Shown here piece after piece: positions 11,137 to 22,585 of a stretch of DNA of 64,000 bases. This DNA comes from Trissonchulus latispiculum (taxonomy: Eukaryota > Nematoda > Enoplea > Enoplida > Ironidae). The position numbers and the translations under genes were made by a program. Location of the stretch: NCBI GenBank assembly GCA_030248195.1, contig JASAND010016413.1, forward strand, positions 47,433 through 111,432. Reading direction: 5' to 3'. The notes under the pieces were generated by a model that was not told where the DNA came from, searched no databases, and saw nothing but the letters and a program-made list of their open reading frames with translations. Each line of letters starts with the position of its first letter. The stretch's first letter is position 1.

Positions 11137-11736
11137 GTAAGACTGTTTTCTTGTTTTCTCTGTGTCATGATTTGCATTATTTGTTTGCTTAAATGTTCAA
11201 AAATGTTAACCATTTAATGCCGGATAGCCCAAGTGGCGAATCGGGGACCCTTCAATGCTTAAACTCGAAATGTATAGCAATTAGTCTCCTATCGTTTGGT
11301 GGTAGTCGAACTCTCTAGATGGTCTCAGTAAAAAATGACAGACAAAAATTTAATACTGGTTATTTTAAATCGTTTGTCCTGAGGATGAAAGGGTTGAACT
11401 GATCTCATTCGATTTCCAGAGAAATGGTCCTGCTTTGAAAACCACCACTTCAAGCTTTTTCATTGCAGTCGGCAGTTTCAAACAGCTCTTTGACACAACG
11501 GGACTGACAGAAATTGGAATTTCCAACGACACTCAGGCTCAAAGCCTGAGGCCAGGGGCTGGATCCGCGACCTCGGCGAGAACGAGAGAGCCATAATAAC
11601 ATGCAATGCAATAAAATGCAATAACATGCATTGTCCTTGCAACGACAGGCCCGTCTCGAGATGTTTTTAGAAAGTGCTCCCGGTTTGCACGCATTGAAAA
11701 TCTAGCACAGTGAGCCTATGAACCTCGTTCAATTAG

Positions 11737-11946
11737 GGAAAGTGGATTAAAAAAGAGCTTAGCGTAGTCTTGGCGTTGACTAATTCATAGCTCGAATGTG
11801 CCGACGGTAGAGCTGGGCCTCGGTCCTTGGGCTTCGGACCCATTCAAGGTCCGAAGCACAACACTACCGTCGGATCATTCGTAGATATGAATTAAGTGAA
11901 TGCTAAGACAATGCTACACTAAAGCTGAGGCTTTAATTCACTTTCA
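11737..11946. mobile_element. ~210-bp hairpin-forming MITE in the 5' UTR intron of gene A
   Basis: Imperfect inverted ends GAAAGTGGATTAAA and TTTAATTCACTTTC enclose pairing flanks (GAGCTTAGCGTAG against the right side) and two nested perfect stems: CCGACGGTAG/CTACCGTCGG and GCTTCGGACC/GGTCCGAAGC. Nearly the whole element can fold on itself. The superfamily is unclear and I did not find a secure target duplication. Confidence 0.6.
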
Positions 11947-12057
11947 CATTTAGTTTACATTTGAGTTTCATAGGATAACTTTATATACGTCACTCTCAGT
12001 GGAAATATATTGTCTTTCAGACAGATCAAATTAAAGCTTTGAAACAAAGTCTCTAAC

Positions 12058-15000
12058 ATGACGGAAAACGGTATCGGAGTGTCGGCGATTGATTCAAAGT
12101 TTGAACTGACCGATGGACTTTCTCCAGTAGGATTGAGTGAACTTGAGTCGATTTTGAATGCTTTGGATGTTCACGGGCAGCTGATCAACACCAGTTCTCA
12201 GATATTGGGTGAAGGAAAGGGATTTATGTCGGTCGTTTCCAGAGTCAAACTGGAATGGAAACAGTCCGACGGTTAGTTACTAGATAACAAGAGTTATGAC
12301 AAGTTATAACAAGAGTACATACATAGTATATAAGCGTTATACATGCATATTAGTGATGGAACCGGGTTCACTTGACTAGACTTGACCCGGTGACACGGTG
12401 ACCCGTTTTTCCACAAAAATTCAAAATATCTGAAGACATTTTGATTTTGCCTAAAAACAGCTATTTTTATTTATTAAAACAGCTAACTTAAGGTGGTGAT
12501 TCCCTTTGGTCACATAAAGTTTGCACCATTATTACTCATTCATTACTTGGAGTTAAGAAGCCATTTTTATATCAAAATGTAGCTTGACATTTTCTCTTTT
12601 TAATGCATGACACGAAACTAACGTTGCTTTTCTAAAATATTTTTAACAGATTTTAGAAGTAGTAAACTTTTCCAGAATTTTTGCAGATTCAAGTAAATTT
12701 TTTCGCGGGACATCGGTTTTATCATTCGATAACTCCATCAAATAGCTGGGGACGATTTTTTATTTATTGTGAAATCGCTCTTCGTTATAGAGAAATAAGC
12801 TGAAATGTGTGCGTAACCTGTATTTTGCCTACTTTTTCCAAATATGTCAAGCGATTACTTTAGCTAGAAAGCAGCAATCGGGGAAACTAAGAAATCGTGC
12901 CTGGGTATAGGTATTTGTGCAGAACACATTTGTTCAGTAGCAGCCCTCCAGCTTGCATGGTGAATGCTCCACAATCTTTGGAAAAAAATTGGCCGTGTTT
13001 TTGCAAAAACTACATTTTCTATGATAGCAGCTTACAGGATAGCAGTTGGAAGACGATCATGCGTCGGATAATTTGTCTCTGTGAGACCTTCAGATCCACG
13101 CCCTTAGTTTGATTTTATGGCTTGTGTAGTTCAAGAAATGTTGGATTATTTGATTTCTGCAAAAATGACAAGTTTTCGACGCCAAAACAAGAAAATAGGA
13201 TATATCTCACGGTAGAGAAAAGCTAGAAATTGCTTTAAAAAGCAAAAATGTGAAGCTCAATGAGATCTTTCGAATGAATATAGTCATAACTGTATAGTTG
13301 CTGCCAAACGCTCAGAAATTAGGAAAAATCACTCTGACCGGAAATCTCAAAATTTTGACTCGGGACTGCGCGGAGGGTGTTAGACCGCTAAAAGAACTTG
13401 TTTCGGAAAGTTTCATCAAATTTCATCTTGATTTATGCCGCCAAACAACAATATGTTCCCAAAAGGAATCACCACCTTAAAAAGAATGCTAGGGACTTAA
13501 GTTTATAACTTGCATTGCGAAATTTAATAAGTCATATTCAATATTTACTTTGTTGGCAAGAATAGGTTCTAAACAGATGTGTGCAATACAATAATGACGC
13601 AACAGGCTATGACTACGGCCCTATTTCTTTAATGATTAAACGGATTAGATTAAAATTAATCCGCATTAAAGAAATAGCACCTCAGACTAAATGGATTAAA
13701 ATTTAATCCACCGAGTTAAACGAGTTAAACCGATTAAATTTAATCCTATTTCTTTAATGCACCTAGAACCAAAATTTTAATCTAATCCTATTTTTTTATT
13801 CACACTTCGGATTAAAAAACCAACCAGTTAATTTTAATCCGACCTGCTTAATCGCTGTTTCTTTAAAGATTAATTTTAATCCGTTTAGTCCGTCGCCTGC
13901 ATTTTCAACTAATTTTTTCGCGACGCAGATTAAACGGATTAAAAGTTGGCGGATTAAAATGTTTAATCGCTGTTTCTTTCATGGCGGATAAAACGGATTA
14001 AACTTGACGCGTTTAATCCGAGGATTAAAAGTGGTTGGATTAAACGAGCTAATTTTAATCCGTTTAATCCGTTTAAACCACCGTTAAAGAAACAGCTGTT
14101 AAAAATTTTAAAACTTTAAAAAAAAGAATTTTAATCCGTTTAGTCCGACCATTTGAATCTTTGAAGAACTAGATCCTAAGTAATATTTTGCTGGAGACCA
14201 GATTAAACGAACAGACGAGCTCGAGCTCATTAAACGAAGCTCAAGCTGAGAAAATTCAAAGTGTAAAATAAATTTTAAGATAACTGAAAATTATGTATGA
14301 GCGCTATAGAAAAATTAGACCTAAAATTTTAGTTTTAAACCAAAAATTTCTGAAACTTGTTGTAAATTAAGAAAACCGGTGCAAGACCGAGTCGAAGCTC
14401 TTGACCCGGTCACTCGATGACCCGGTTCAAAAAGTGACCCGAACTGACCCGGTGACCCGGTTCCGGCACTGCTGTCTGTATTATGAGCGTGACATCCTCT
14501 TCACGCTGGTCTCTGCCCCCCCTCCGTTAATTGGATTCTCTTGCATTAGCCATCTAAACACATAAAAATGGCACGCACACACAGTTATATATAGTGTTTT
14601 CGACCTTTCACTTAAGCATAGTGCGAGTGAGCGTATACCATAATTTCAATTGGGTACCAATTATGGAGTGTCACCAGGTCACGAATTTGCGGGGAAGTGT
14701 CAGCTGTTAGCGCACAGACGATGTGTCACGTTGATAGCACATGATGTATGACGCTTTACATATTTTTTGGTAAGTTTATTCCATTGGTTTGGAAATTAGA
14801 ATTTAGAATTAGAACTTGAAAAACTAACCAACCGATGCGATTGTTGAGCTTTGCTTTTAGTTTTGTTAAAGTTACGGTTAAAGTGAAGGTGGTTGACACA
14901 TTTAGATTCTCAACAACTGCCGACTAGTGTAATCATCAAGCGGCCCACTACTTCAAAAGTGAAAGGACTTGGTAACGAATTCGCCTCGCTTGGAACCGTC

Positions 15001-16646
15001 GATACAATTCAGAAGGTAATCAGTCTATGCCTGCTTTATGGACCCTTTGAGAGGGAATGGGGGTTTCGAGTTTATGTCATGGACAGAAATAACGCCTACA
15101 TTAATTAGGTAATTGATAGAATAATAAAATTGAATGGCATAAATAAAGGATTAATGAATTAAATTATTTAGTGCTGACGTAATGTTAACCTGTTCGCTTG
15201 AGATTCTTGAGCAGTCGACTGTAAAATAACAGTGAACCAACTTGCCGCCAAATTTGGTTGGAACTTATTTATGATTGAATCATGTCGAATAGCTGTATCC
15301 TAGGCGACCAAGCAATTAATTTTTTAAACGTACGTAGTGTGTTTTATGGCCTCTAGAAAAGCAAAGTTTGTGATATTTCAGTTTCACAATGGCGAAGTAG
15401 AAATCTACCGTTTGCTGTCGCAAAATTCACTTCTGAAAATTCCTCGGTGCTATTATCTCGAAGAGATGACTGAAAACTCGAACGGACTCATAATTATGGA
15501 AGATTTATCCGACGTTGCTTGCTCCACAAACTTAATGGAATATCTGCCGTTGCGAAAAATTGAAGTCTTGCTAGATTCGATTGCTTCTCTGCAAGCATTC
15601 AGCATAAGAAATGACCGCTGGAAGCAATGCGCTGGTAACGTTTTTGATTTATACCCTAGGTAGCTTCGTTTGGGTACTTATGAGAAATTGAGAGCACATC
15701 AGAGCAATGGGGAAGGGGTGGCCGCTACCGTTGTAGCGTATGTGCTCCGAATTTTAGCCTTAAGTTATTGTAAAAATGACAAATTATCCACCAGATTCAA
15801 CTGTTAATTCAGTTTCTGTAATGGGTACTGCGCCCTGCTTTCAATTTCTACTGGATATTTGTGGACAGACCACCAGAATCCAATACGCTTGTCACACTCT
15901 TAGTTATTATGTACTCTTGGTCACACCAAATGCGCCAGCGGAGTCACTTGCTGAAGAAACCTCCTTGTAACGGATCTTAGCGCGGGCTGACCTGTAAATT
16001 AATTGTCGCCATCCCTTCAATCTCCATTTCCCCCCAAATTAAGACTAATGCTGGATTAGGGCTTGCAACCATGTTCGGAAACGTTTCCAAGAATCCAGAC
16101 ACCAGGCCGAAGAGCACTAATCCACCAACTTTTTCCATGAACCTAGACTTATTTTCTATTTTTAGGAAATGTGCACGTAATACATTAAATCAGCAAATGA
16201 CTGAAATTTACCCAGAGTCGGCGACTTATACCATGACAAAATTTGGAGATAGGGTTCACCTTAATCGAGAGAAGTCAGATGTAATCCTTCAACGATTTAA
16301 GGTAAAATGGTTTCCTCTTCATAAATTTGTAACTATTCTAAAGGCACCTGATTTAAATTTTTAATTAACATTTTTGAGGAAACAATTTTTGCACGTTACA
16401 GCCGCAAAACTGACTCGTTAATTACGTCACGGTTTATGATGGCTTCAGTTTGAGACCGCTGAATAATAGAAGAATTGAATTGTAGAATTCGGTTTTTAGA
16501 AATTATCCGAAGAAATGGCCGACCCAGAAAAATTTGGGCATGTTCCAGTCTTAAGCCACGGGGATTTCCAGCCTAACAATATTCTCTGGAAAAAGACTGA
16601 ATCTGGAACGCCATCAGATGATTTGGCTGCCTTAATTGATTTTCAG
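12058..16646 (+). CDS. Kinase A: CHK/DUF1679 (ecdysteroid-kinase-like) gene, five exons found, 3' end missing
   Basis: Coding exons: 12058-12271, 14906-15015, 15382-15659, 16166-16301, 16500-16646; all have GT-AG borders and together 295 open codons. Landmarks: GEGKGF in exon 1, LPTSVIIK in exon 2, FHNGEVEIYR then the hinge-like GLIIMEDLS in exon 3, and the Brenner motif HGDFQPNN (His266, Asp268, Asn273) with IDFQ (Mg-binding Asp) in exon 5. The family phosphorylates small molecules such as ecdysteroids or choline-like substrates; the substrate here is unknown. Compared with gene B the third exon runs 25 nt further to a different donor (15659/15660), and exon 4 is 2 nt longer, restoring frame. 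The final exon (about 105 codons in gene B) was not found before or after the insertion that begins 82 bp past exon 5. Alternatively it lies outside what I could recognise, or the gene is a 3'-truncated pseudogene. Confidence 0.72.
12351..14471. mobile_element. hAT-like non-autonomous element in intron 1 of gene A
   Basis: Left end TAGTGATGGAACCGGGT and right end ACCCGGTTCCGGCACTG are inverted repeats of the CAGTG type. Subterminal TGACCCGGTGACCCGG repeats at both ends match those of the hAT MITE at 27435-28615. No transposase coding was recognised and the flanking 8 bp (ATGCATAT and CTGTCTGT) do not match, so ends are decayed or misplaced. Confidence 0.5.
13617..14155. repeat. Dense inverted-repeat cluster of TTTAATCCG/CGGATTAAA
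   Basis: The core starts with a perfect 14-bp inverted pair CTATTTCTTTAATG (13621-13634) and CATTAAAGAAATAG (13664-13677). It continues with many TTTAATCCG units in both orientations and further GCTGTTTCTTT / AAAGAAACAGC ends. This looks like several small MITEs nested in one another, inside the larger hAT-like element. Confidence 0.6.
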
Positions 16647-17138
16647 GTAATTAAAATTATTCACCTCATTAGAAGTTAATTACTAATAAGTTAGTTAATT
16701 ACTAATTAGAAGTTAATAAGCTAATTGGTAGAGGTGCGGCCGGTTCTAATTTTTAAAACCGGTTCCGGTTCTGGTTCCAGGGTACCGGTTCCGGTTCCGG
16801 TTCTAGCTTCCGGTTTCCAGGTTCCAAGTACAGAATTTGTAATTACATGTTCAACATTATCTAACATTTGATGCAGGTCCCCTGCAAGGCTTGTACAATA
16901 AAAATGACAAAGCAAAGCTGCAAAACAATTCGAATAAAGCGATAATAGACAATTGATTGGGTCTTTAGATTTTTAACTTTTGGCTTACTTTGAATTAGCT
17001 TCGGTACAAATGCTGTTAGGATGCACAGCATACATTAAAACTTGTCGAGCAATGATCGAGCAAACTGTTTCGACAATCAACGGTGCTATTATACTGGGTA
17101 TCTAGAGACAGACAGTGCCTTCTGAACAGATCTTAACA

Positions 17139-18636
17139 GATCTGAACAGATCAAACATCAAACGCTTCATTCAGCAAAGCGTGCTACAATAAGAATGCGG
17201 TAGAACCTCTATATCAGGTAGGAGATCTTGTCATGATTAAGGCAACCAACGTAGCTAAGAAAGACCAGGTCCACAAGATGCTGGACAAGCGAACTGGTCC
17301 CTATCGCATAGAGAAAATCGTTGGATGTGTTGCTGAGGTGTACCCTGCTGGGAATCGCAGAGCCAAACGTATTAAGGTACAGTTTAATAATATGGTGCCA
17401 TGTATTGAGCCGCGGGTGATTACTGCCCCCCTACATGAACATGATGACGATTCCCCCGCAAATTCTGAAATTTCTGAGCACGAAAGTTTACATTTAGACG
17501 TACCTGGACCTTCGGTCCCGAAAGCTGAAATTATAGCGCGTGAATTATCACCTGTTCCCGTCAAACCTGCCCGTTCCGCTCCGAAGGAAAAGGCGAAGCC
17601 GCCAGTTAGATCGGAAAACGTTAAACCGGAAAAGGCTGAACTTAAGAAGCGTAGGACTTCTGCTAGGCTCGCTGAGAAGGCTAATGTTCGCACGCCTGAA
17701 CCCGCACCTAATGCTTCGCGAATTCCCCTGTCACCTAAGCAGCGAAAGGCTTCCCCCCCTAGATTACAAATTAGAGATGCCGGTTCCGAGTCTGAAGACA
17801 GTTCAATGCCCGTTTTCATCTCTGAAGAGTCACCTAAGCGGGATCAAGAAAACGAAGCGGATCGGAGACGCAAACTTTTTGATCCGATTGATGGGGAATG
17901 GCAAAAACGTATCGCTTTTCTTAAGGGCTTCAAAATTCGCCATACCATACCTGTTTTGTTAGAGCACATGCCCCTTTATGAACCCTATGAAGTAATAGAT
18001 GTTCTAGGAGACGGTAACTGTTATTATAGGGCTCTCTCGCTTGCTATAACCGGAATGGAGGATTCTTGGAGGGATGTAAGACAGGAACTTACGACATTTT
18101 TGGAAATGAATGAACACAAAAAGCGTTTCAAATCCATGTTTCCTGAGCTACATAAAGTTAAGAAAAGGTTACATAAAGCTTCCGAATATGCAACGGATGA
18201 CGAACTTTTCTTAGCGGCCGCGTGGCTACAAACACCAATTTTGTCTTATTCGAAATTTGGTAATGATTGGGCTTGGCAAACCTTTCTACCGTCCGCTCTA
18301 TTAGGGAAGGGCTTTAACACTGAACGTAGATCATTGTACCTGTATAACATTAACAGTGATCATTTTATGATTGTGTTGTCTGTACGTGATCCACCGAAAG
18401 GAAAGTGGCCCACTAGTAAGGCCCCTAATGTGGTCGTCCACGAACTGGTAACCAGTTCTTCTAGTCAATCTTCTTCCGCTGAATCTGTAGAACATAAGCA
18501 CTCCAAGGCCGCGCCTGATATTGCGCGTCTATTCGCCAGAAGTCCACTATTCTCGGGTCCGAATCCCAAGTTTAGGAACCCCTTCCTTAAGAAGAAGCGT
18601 TCCTCAAAATCCACCGAGTCCGAACCCGATTTATAA
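17139..18636 (+). CDS. Ty3/Gypsy integrase C-terminus fused to OTU cysteine protease (467 aa from Met)
   Basis: The frame opens at about 17139; the first ATG is 17233. The N-terminal part is the integrase tail: YQVGDLVMIK, then KRTGPYRIEKIVG (GPY/F-type motif, residues 19-31). A Lys/Ser/Pro-rich linker (~90-215) leads to an OTU domain: DGNCYYRA with Asp260 and Cys263, and NSDHFMIVL with His377, the expected catalytic residues. OTU enzymes cleave ubiquitin-type conjugates, and some retroelements are known to have captured the domain. The C-tail is basic and Ser-rich (KKKRSSKS). Upstream, fragments like SFGTNAVR (about 16999-17025) continue the integrase but are broken by stops, so the polyprotein is truncated while the OTU part remains open over 400 codons. 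An AATAAA lies near 19050. Confidence 0.85.
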
Positions 18637-19358
18637 CACCTGAAACTAGACATTGAAATAGCATGTAATATAGACTTTCTTGTAAATGTTGTAATATAGA
18701 GTCATAATAACTTTAGCTACGATTTTGTACAGTCATTGCATTTGTGAATTACTGTCTGTATGCTTGTTGACGTTTGTTGACCCGACCATGCACCGATTTT
18801 TGAGTGCAAAATAGATAACTGCCCCATGTTGGGCATAGACTTTTTCGTCTCGAATCTTTGGTTTTAACATCTTCACCAAAATTCGACGTAATCTTTTGGT
18901 CTTTATGGGTCACCGGGAGTCTCCGGGTCGCAGCTCCGGGAAAAAGGACTTCGAAAAAGATGCTGCTCAGAAAACTCTGAGGATTACCTCAAACAAAAAA
19001 AGGATACAAAAAGGACAGAAAACTACATAAAGATATCTCTCGACTATAAAAATAAAGTAACGTGTTAGGTATTATTGCCATAACTAGTTGTATATTCTGT
19101 AATATAGTATTTTGGGTAAGTAGATTGATGTACAGTGAAAAACACATAAAACACTACTAGAAAAAGTAACATAAACTCCAGAAAACCCAAAAAACATTCA
19201 TATAATTCCTTTAATTTGTTGTTCTTGTAGCTAGAAACTAATGTGCATGTGTGTGAATGCGAAATTGTCTTCTTAGATGTGACGTGAGTGCAAATAACCA
19301 AAGGTCGTGAGTTCGGAAATTATAGTATTTATTGAGAGCATCTTCCGTTTAGGTACAC
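18637..19358. other. Non-coding spacer between OTU ORF and first 4-Cys ORF
   Basis: Contains a possible AATAAA signal near 19050; no LTR boundary was identified. Confidence 0.4.
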
Positions 19359-20027
19359 ATGGCCCCCAAGGTGCCTAGTAACTTGAGTCCGTCACCTGAT
19401 CGTGACCCTGCTGATAACACTCCCCCAGCGCCGTTGCCGCTGGTTTGTCCCCTACACATGCGAGGTCCCTATCGTGATTATGATTGTATGCCTGATGGAT
19501 TGAGTATGCTGCGTGGAACTGTGGATATCTTTACTGATCCTACCAAATTACAGATGTTCAAAGTTAATAAACGGATAAATCTAGTCGGCCCGCAAGTTGC
19601 TCAAGTTGCTACTCTAATTTGTACTGAATGTTACTGGAGGTTTGGTTTGAGTTATTATGGAGTTCCTATAACTGTGTTCCCAGTAAGTGACGAAGTGCGC
19701 CAGTCAAGTGTGTTGACCAAACAGTATTTCCGTGTTTTTGAACCCTCGTATGGTGGTGGTGTATTTCGTTGTCCCAATGTTAAGTGCCAGTCTGTCTATG
19801 TTGTGTTGCTTCAAGAGCTTGACGGTTGGCCTCTAGGCAAGGGCTTTACCGTTCTGTCCAACGAAGCTATAGGAGCTTTGCGAGATGTCGCTATTCGTTT
19901 GTCACGGTACCTACCGTCCGATATTTATGATTTTCGCATGCGTACAGGCGAGGATCCGCCTGGTTATTGTCCCAATATTATTGGTATTTCTGGTGTACGG
20001 TGTAGCTATAGAATTATTCTCGTTTAG
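19359..20027 (+). CDS. Uncharacterised 4-Cys protein, paralogue 1 (222 aa)
   Basis: Not recognised as any known family. A Pro-rich N-terminus (1-30) precedes a conserved core: GPQV (77-80), LICTECYWRFGLSYYGVP (87-103) and FRCPNVKC (136-143). Cys88/Cys91 and Cys138/Cys143 form a CxxC...CPNxxC arrangement that could bind zinc. The next ORF, 133 bp downstream on the same strand, shares the same core, so the two arose by tandem duplication. They sit downstream of the integrase-OTU ORF and inside the same inverted-end segment, which suggests accessory genes of a mobile element. No signal peptide or membrane helix is evident. The start ATGGCC (19359) is the first in frame and has a good Kozak context. 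Confidence 0.7.
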   Translation: MAPKVPSNLSPSPDRDPADNTPPAPLPLVCPLHMRGPYRDYDCMPDGLSMLRGTVDIFTDPTKLQMFKVNKRINLVGPQVAQVATLICTECYWRFGLSYYGVPITVFPVSDEVRQSSVLTKQYFRVFEPSYGGGVFRCPNVKCQSVYVVLLQELDGWPLGKGFTVLSNEAIGALRDVAIRLSRYLPSDIYDFRMRTGEDPPGYCPNIIGISGVRCSYRIILV

Positions 20028-20160
20028 TTAAGTTTAGTTAAAAGTTATTTTCTGTTCGATCCTTAGTTTTGTCTCTTGTCCTTTGTCTACGTCCCAAACT
20101 CTTTGTCTGTGATAATTGTGACAATGTGCTTATGATTTCGCGTATTCTGTTATAGATATC

Positions 20161-20904
20161 ATGCCCCGTGTCAGCAACTATGTCTATCTCTGGCTGGATC
20201 ACTATGATCAACAGTCTGACTTCAGCGACACGTCCTCCGACGTGGTCGAGGTGGATCGGATGGAGGTGGACTCCATTTCCTCCGATGATTCCTCCTCCAG
20301 TTCCGTTGTGATCCTCACTCCCCCCTGCCCTCAACCAGTGATCCACACCCTATGTCATAATCCTGGTCCACCCGAGTCGGCTGATGAAGTGGTATCCGAA
20401 GCGGCTCGTGGTCCCCTCCGGCAGCGAACCGCCCTGCCTGAGGAGCTGCGAAAGTCCTCTTATGAGGACTGGATCTATACTGCCCCCGGAGCGACTGAGG
20501 TCTTCGTTCCGCGGCGGGCTGTGTCCATTTTGGGACCGCAGGTACTCTCTATGTCCACTGTGTTGTGTCTGGTCTGTTTTTGGAAATTTAAGTTAACGTT
20601 TCACGGCATCCCTTTTCAGTTTCTCCCCGCCCCCCTTACTCTTCAGTTCGAATGTTTTCCCATTAAGTCTCGTTTGCAGGAGGCTGTGCATGAGCTCCTG
20701 TCCCCCCTTCCCAGCATGTTCCGGTGCCCCAACCGTATCTGTGGTAGCAAATGCACTATTATTTTGCATGAAAACCCTACCTGGGGTAGGTCTGGTCGGG
20801 TGTATCCTAAAAATCAGCACCCATATCTAATTTCTTTTCTGTTGCATGCTTTGCCTGGTTCACATCCTATGTTGCCTGCTAACATCATGTCGCATGAATT
20901 TTAG
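20161..20904 (+). CDS. Uncharacterised 4-Cys protein, paralogue 2 (247 aa)
   Basis: Homologous to the preceding ORF over the core: GPQV (125-128), VLCLVCFWKFKLTFHGIPF (134-152) and FRCPNRIC (187-194), with Cys136/Cys139 and Cys189/Cys194 conserved. The N-terminus is different and has an acidic Ser-rich tract (~20-50: DVVEVDRMEVDS, DDSSSSS) instead of the Pro-rich leader, like a disordered or activation-type region. Conservation of the four Cys and of the hydrophobic segment between them, while the rest has diverged, argues that both were selected as proteins. Function unknown; probable zinc-binding element-encoded protein. Confidence 0.68.
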   Translation: MPRVSNYVYLWLDHYDQQSDFSDTSSDVVEVDRMEVDSISSDDSSSSSVVILTPPCPQPVIHTLCHNPGPPESADEVVSEAARGPLRQRTALPEELRKSSYEDWIYTAPGATEVFVPRRAVSILGPQVLSMSTVLCLVCFWKFKLTFHGIPFQFLPAPLTLQFECFPIKSRLQEAVHELLSPLPSMFRCPNRICGSKCTIILHENPTWGRSGRVYPKNQHPYLISFLLHALPGSHPMLPANIMSHEF

Positions 20905-22162
20905 GTAAACTGTTTGGGCCTCGTGGCTGGTACTAGAGCTGTTTTCTGAATACTTTTATAGCGATTATGAAGCTTGAATGATAATCAAAAGTGATGCTTG
21001 ATGAATTTTCTGCTGCGTCTCGTGAATGATCCCTGCCCTTTCCCCTAGCGCGAATATCTGTTGAGCTGCATGTTGATCCCTGTCCCCCTTCCCCCAATAG
21101 GTGATGAATGCGAAGCAGAAGTAACCAAGATCGAGAATGTACCAGGCCACAGCTATATGTTATTTGTTGATGATTCTGGATGTTTAGCAGATGAGGAAAG
21201 GATGCATGCACAGAACGTAGTATGACAGTTTCCCCAGGATCCCCATACCCCTTGAATGTACGGTTAGCCACATCCGGACCGATTGATTCCCTGGTCCCCC
21301 TACCACAACTGTCATGCTAGGAAGGCCAAGATGTTGAAATACACCACACCAAATTTTTGAGCGCTGCCTGTTGAAAACTGAATGTTGCACTGATCTGACT
21401 GTTATCTAGTAGGGTTGCACACTTTACTGTTCTGGTTTGCACTGTCGTTAATGCATTTACACTGTTGTTGTTAAGGTTGATTGAAAGAATGAAACGCACT
21501 TTTGATGATGAGGATTAGGCAAGATGTTCTCTATAGAATGATCCTAAAAATATAAACAATACAGTAGCAAGAATAAAACCGTGTGATTAGCTGTTACTGT
21601 TCCTCGTGCCCATGTCTCTACTAGTTTCAGTTTTCCTTTTGAATTGAAGTCTTTGGTATGCCACCACCGTCAAGAGATTTCTATGGATCCTGGATCAGAA
21701 GGGCCTGCTAGCCTGCAGCACAATTCAAGAGCATACTAACGATAACTAACTGAGTTTCACTTACCCTTCGTTTTCTGTTTACTTGTATCTTTGTGGCACT
21801 TAACTGGCTGAAGTCTGCTTGACCTCAGCTGCTTATTATTTGCTTATTTGATTTTCCTGTTGAATTTCACTTTCTGGGTTTTGCAATCGGCATAGAATTA
21901 GACCTAGTGGTAATGCTGTTAGCTTTAGGTGGTTGTCCTGAATTCTAACCTCTAACGAACTGCAAAGAAATGAGTCCTAGGCTTCAGTTGTTTCCTTTTG
22001 ATTGCTGAGATTTTTTAATTGCTGGCATCTATCTGGTATTGGAAAAATCGGTTCTTTAAAGCGGTGATGTGAAAGTAACTCGTTACACAGTCCCTCGTTT
22101 TTGTTTATTATAACTCTGTACTTATTCCGGACAACGTTCTAATTATAGGCTGTTTTCTATCA
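20905..22162. other. Non-coding stretch
   Basis: Short open stretches on the minus strand around 20933-21499 show no motif. Nothing recognised. Confidence 0.4.
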
Positions 22163-22585
22163 GTGGTTTTTTCTGATCAGTTTGGCATGGCTGCTCTTGT
22201 TCGGTTGGTCCGTGGTTCGATTCTCTGGCTGATGCACCGTTCTCCTGCTGCACCGTCTGACTGTCTCCGCTCACCTTCCAGCACCGTCTTTATCATCACC
22301 ACCGGCTCTCACTATCTCCAGAGTCCGGCTCATCTCCGTTCCCCACCTCGGCGCCCGCTGACTTCCCTGACCAGTGGTACACTCTCTGCCCTGGTATCTG
22401 CCCGTCTGGACCCCCCTCCGAATCTCTACCGTCGGCTGTGTGCAATGCCCGCACCAGCTTGCCCAACTGGAATCTCTAGTCCCCGGGGCTGCATGCCTGC
22501 GCCCACCTCTTCCTGGCCGATGTACGAACTGTTACCGGCCGATACTGCCACTGCTACTACCTCTACCACCACGACTGAACTGTAA
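22163..22585 (+). CDS. Doubtful Pro/Ser/Thr-rich ORF (140 codons)
   Basis: Composition is dominated by Pro, Ser, Thr and Leu because the strand is locally C-rich; overlapping frames stay open for the same reason. The nominal start is not an ATG; the first in-frame Met is at 22187. It lies in the same segment as the 4-Cys ORFs and could be a decayed element gene, but no domain is visible and it does not contain the 4-Cys core. Confidence 0.15.
   Translation: MVFSDQFGMAALVRLVRGSILWLMHRSPAAPSDCLRSPSSTVFIITTGSHYLQSPAHLRSPPRRPLTSLTSGTLSALVSARLDPPPNLYRRLCAMPAPACPTGISSPRGCMPAPTSSWPMYELLPADTATATTSTTTTEL

Noticed and set aside
17301..17819. 172-codon minus frame opposite the integrase-OTU gene
   Set aside because: Shadow of the coding strand; Ser/Gly-rich composition mirrors the Pro/Ser/Lys linker on the + strand.
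20161..20904. GGCTGATGAAG inside the second 4-Cys ORF as a hammerhead-ribozyme core
   Set aside because: No matching GAAA core and stems at the right distances; the sequence is explained by coding.
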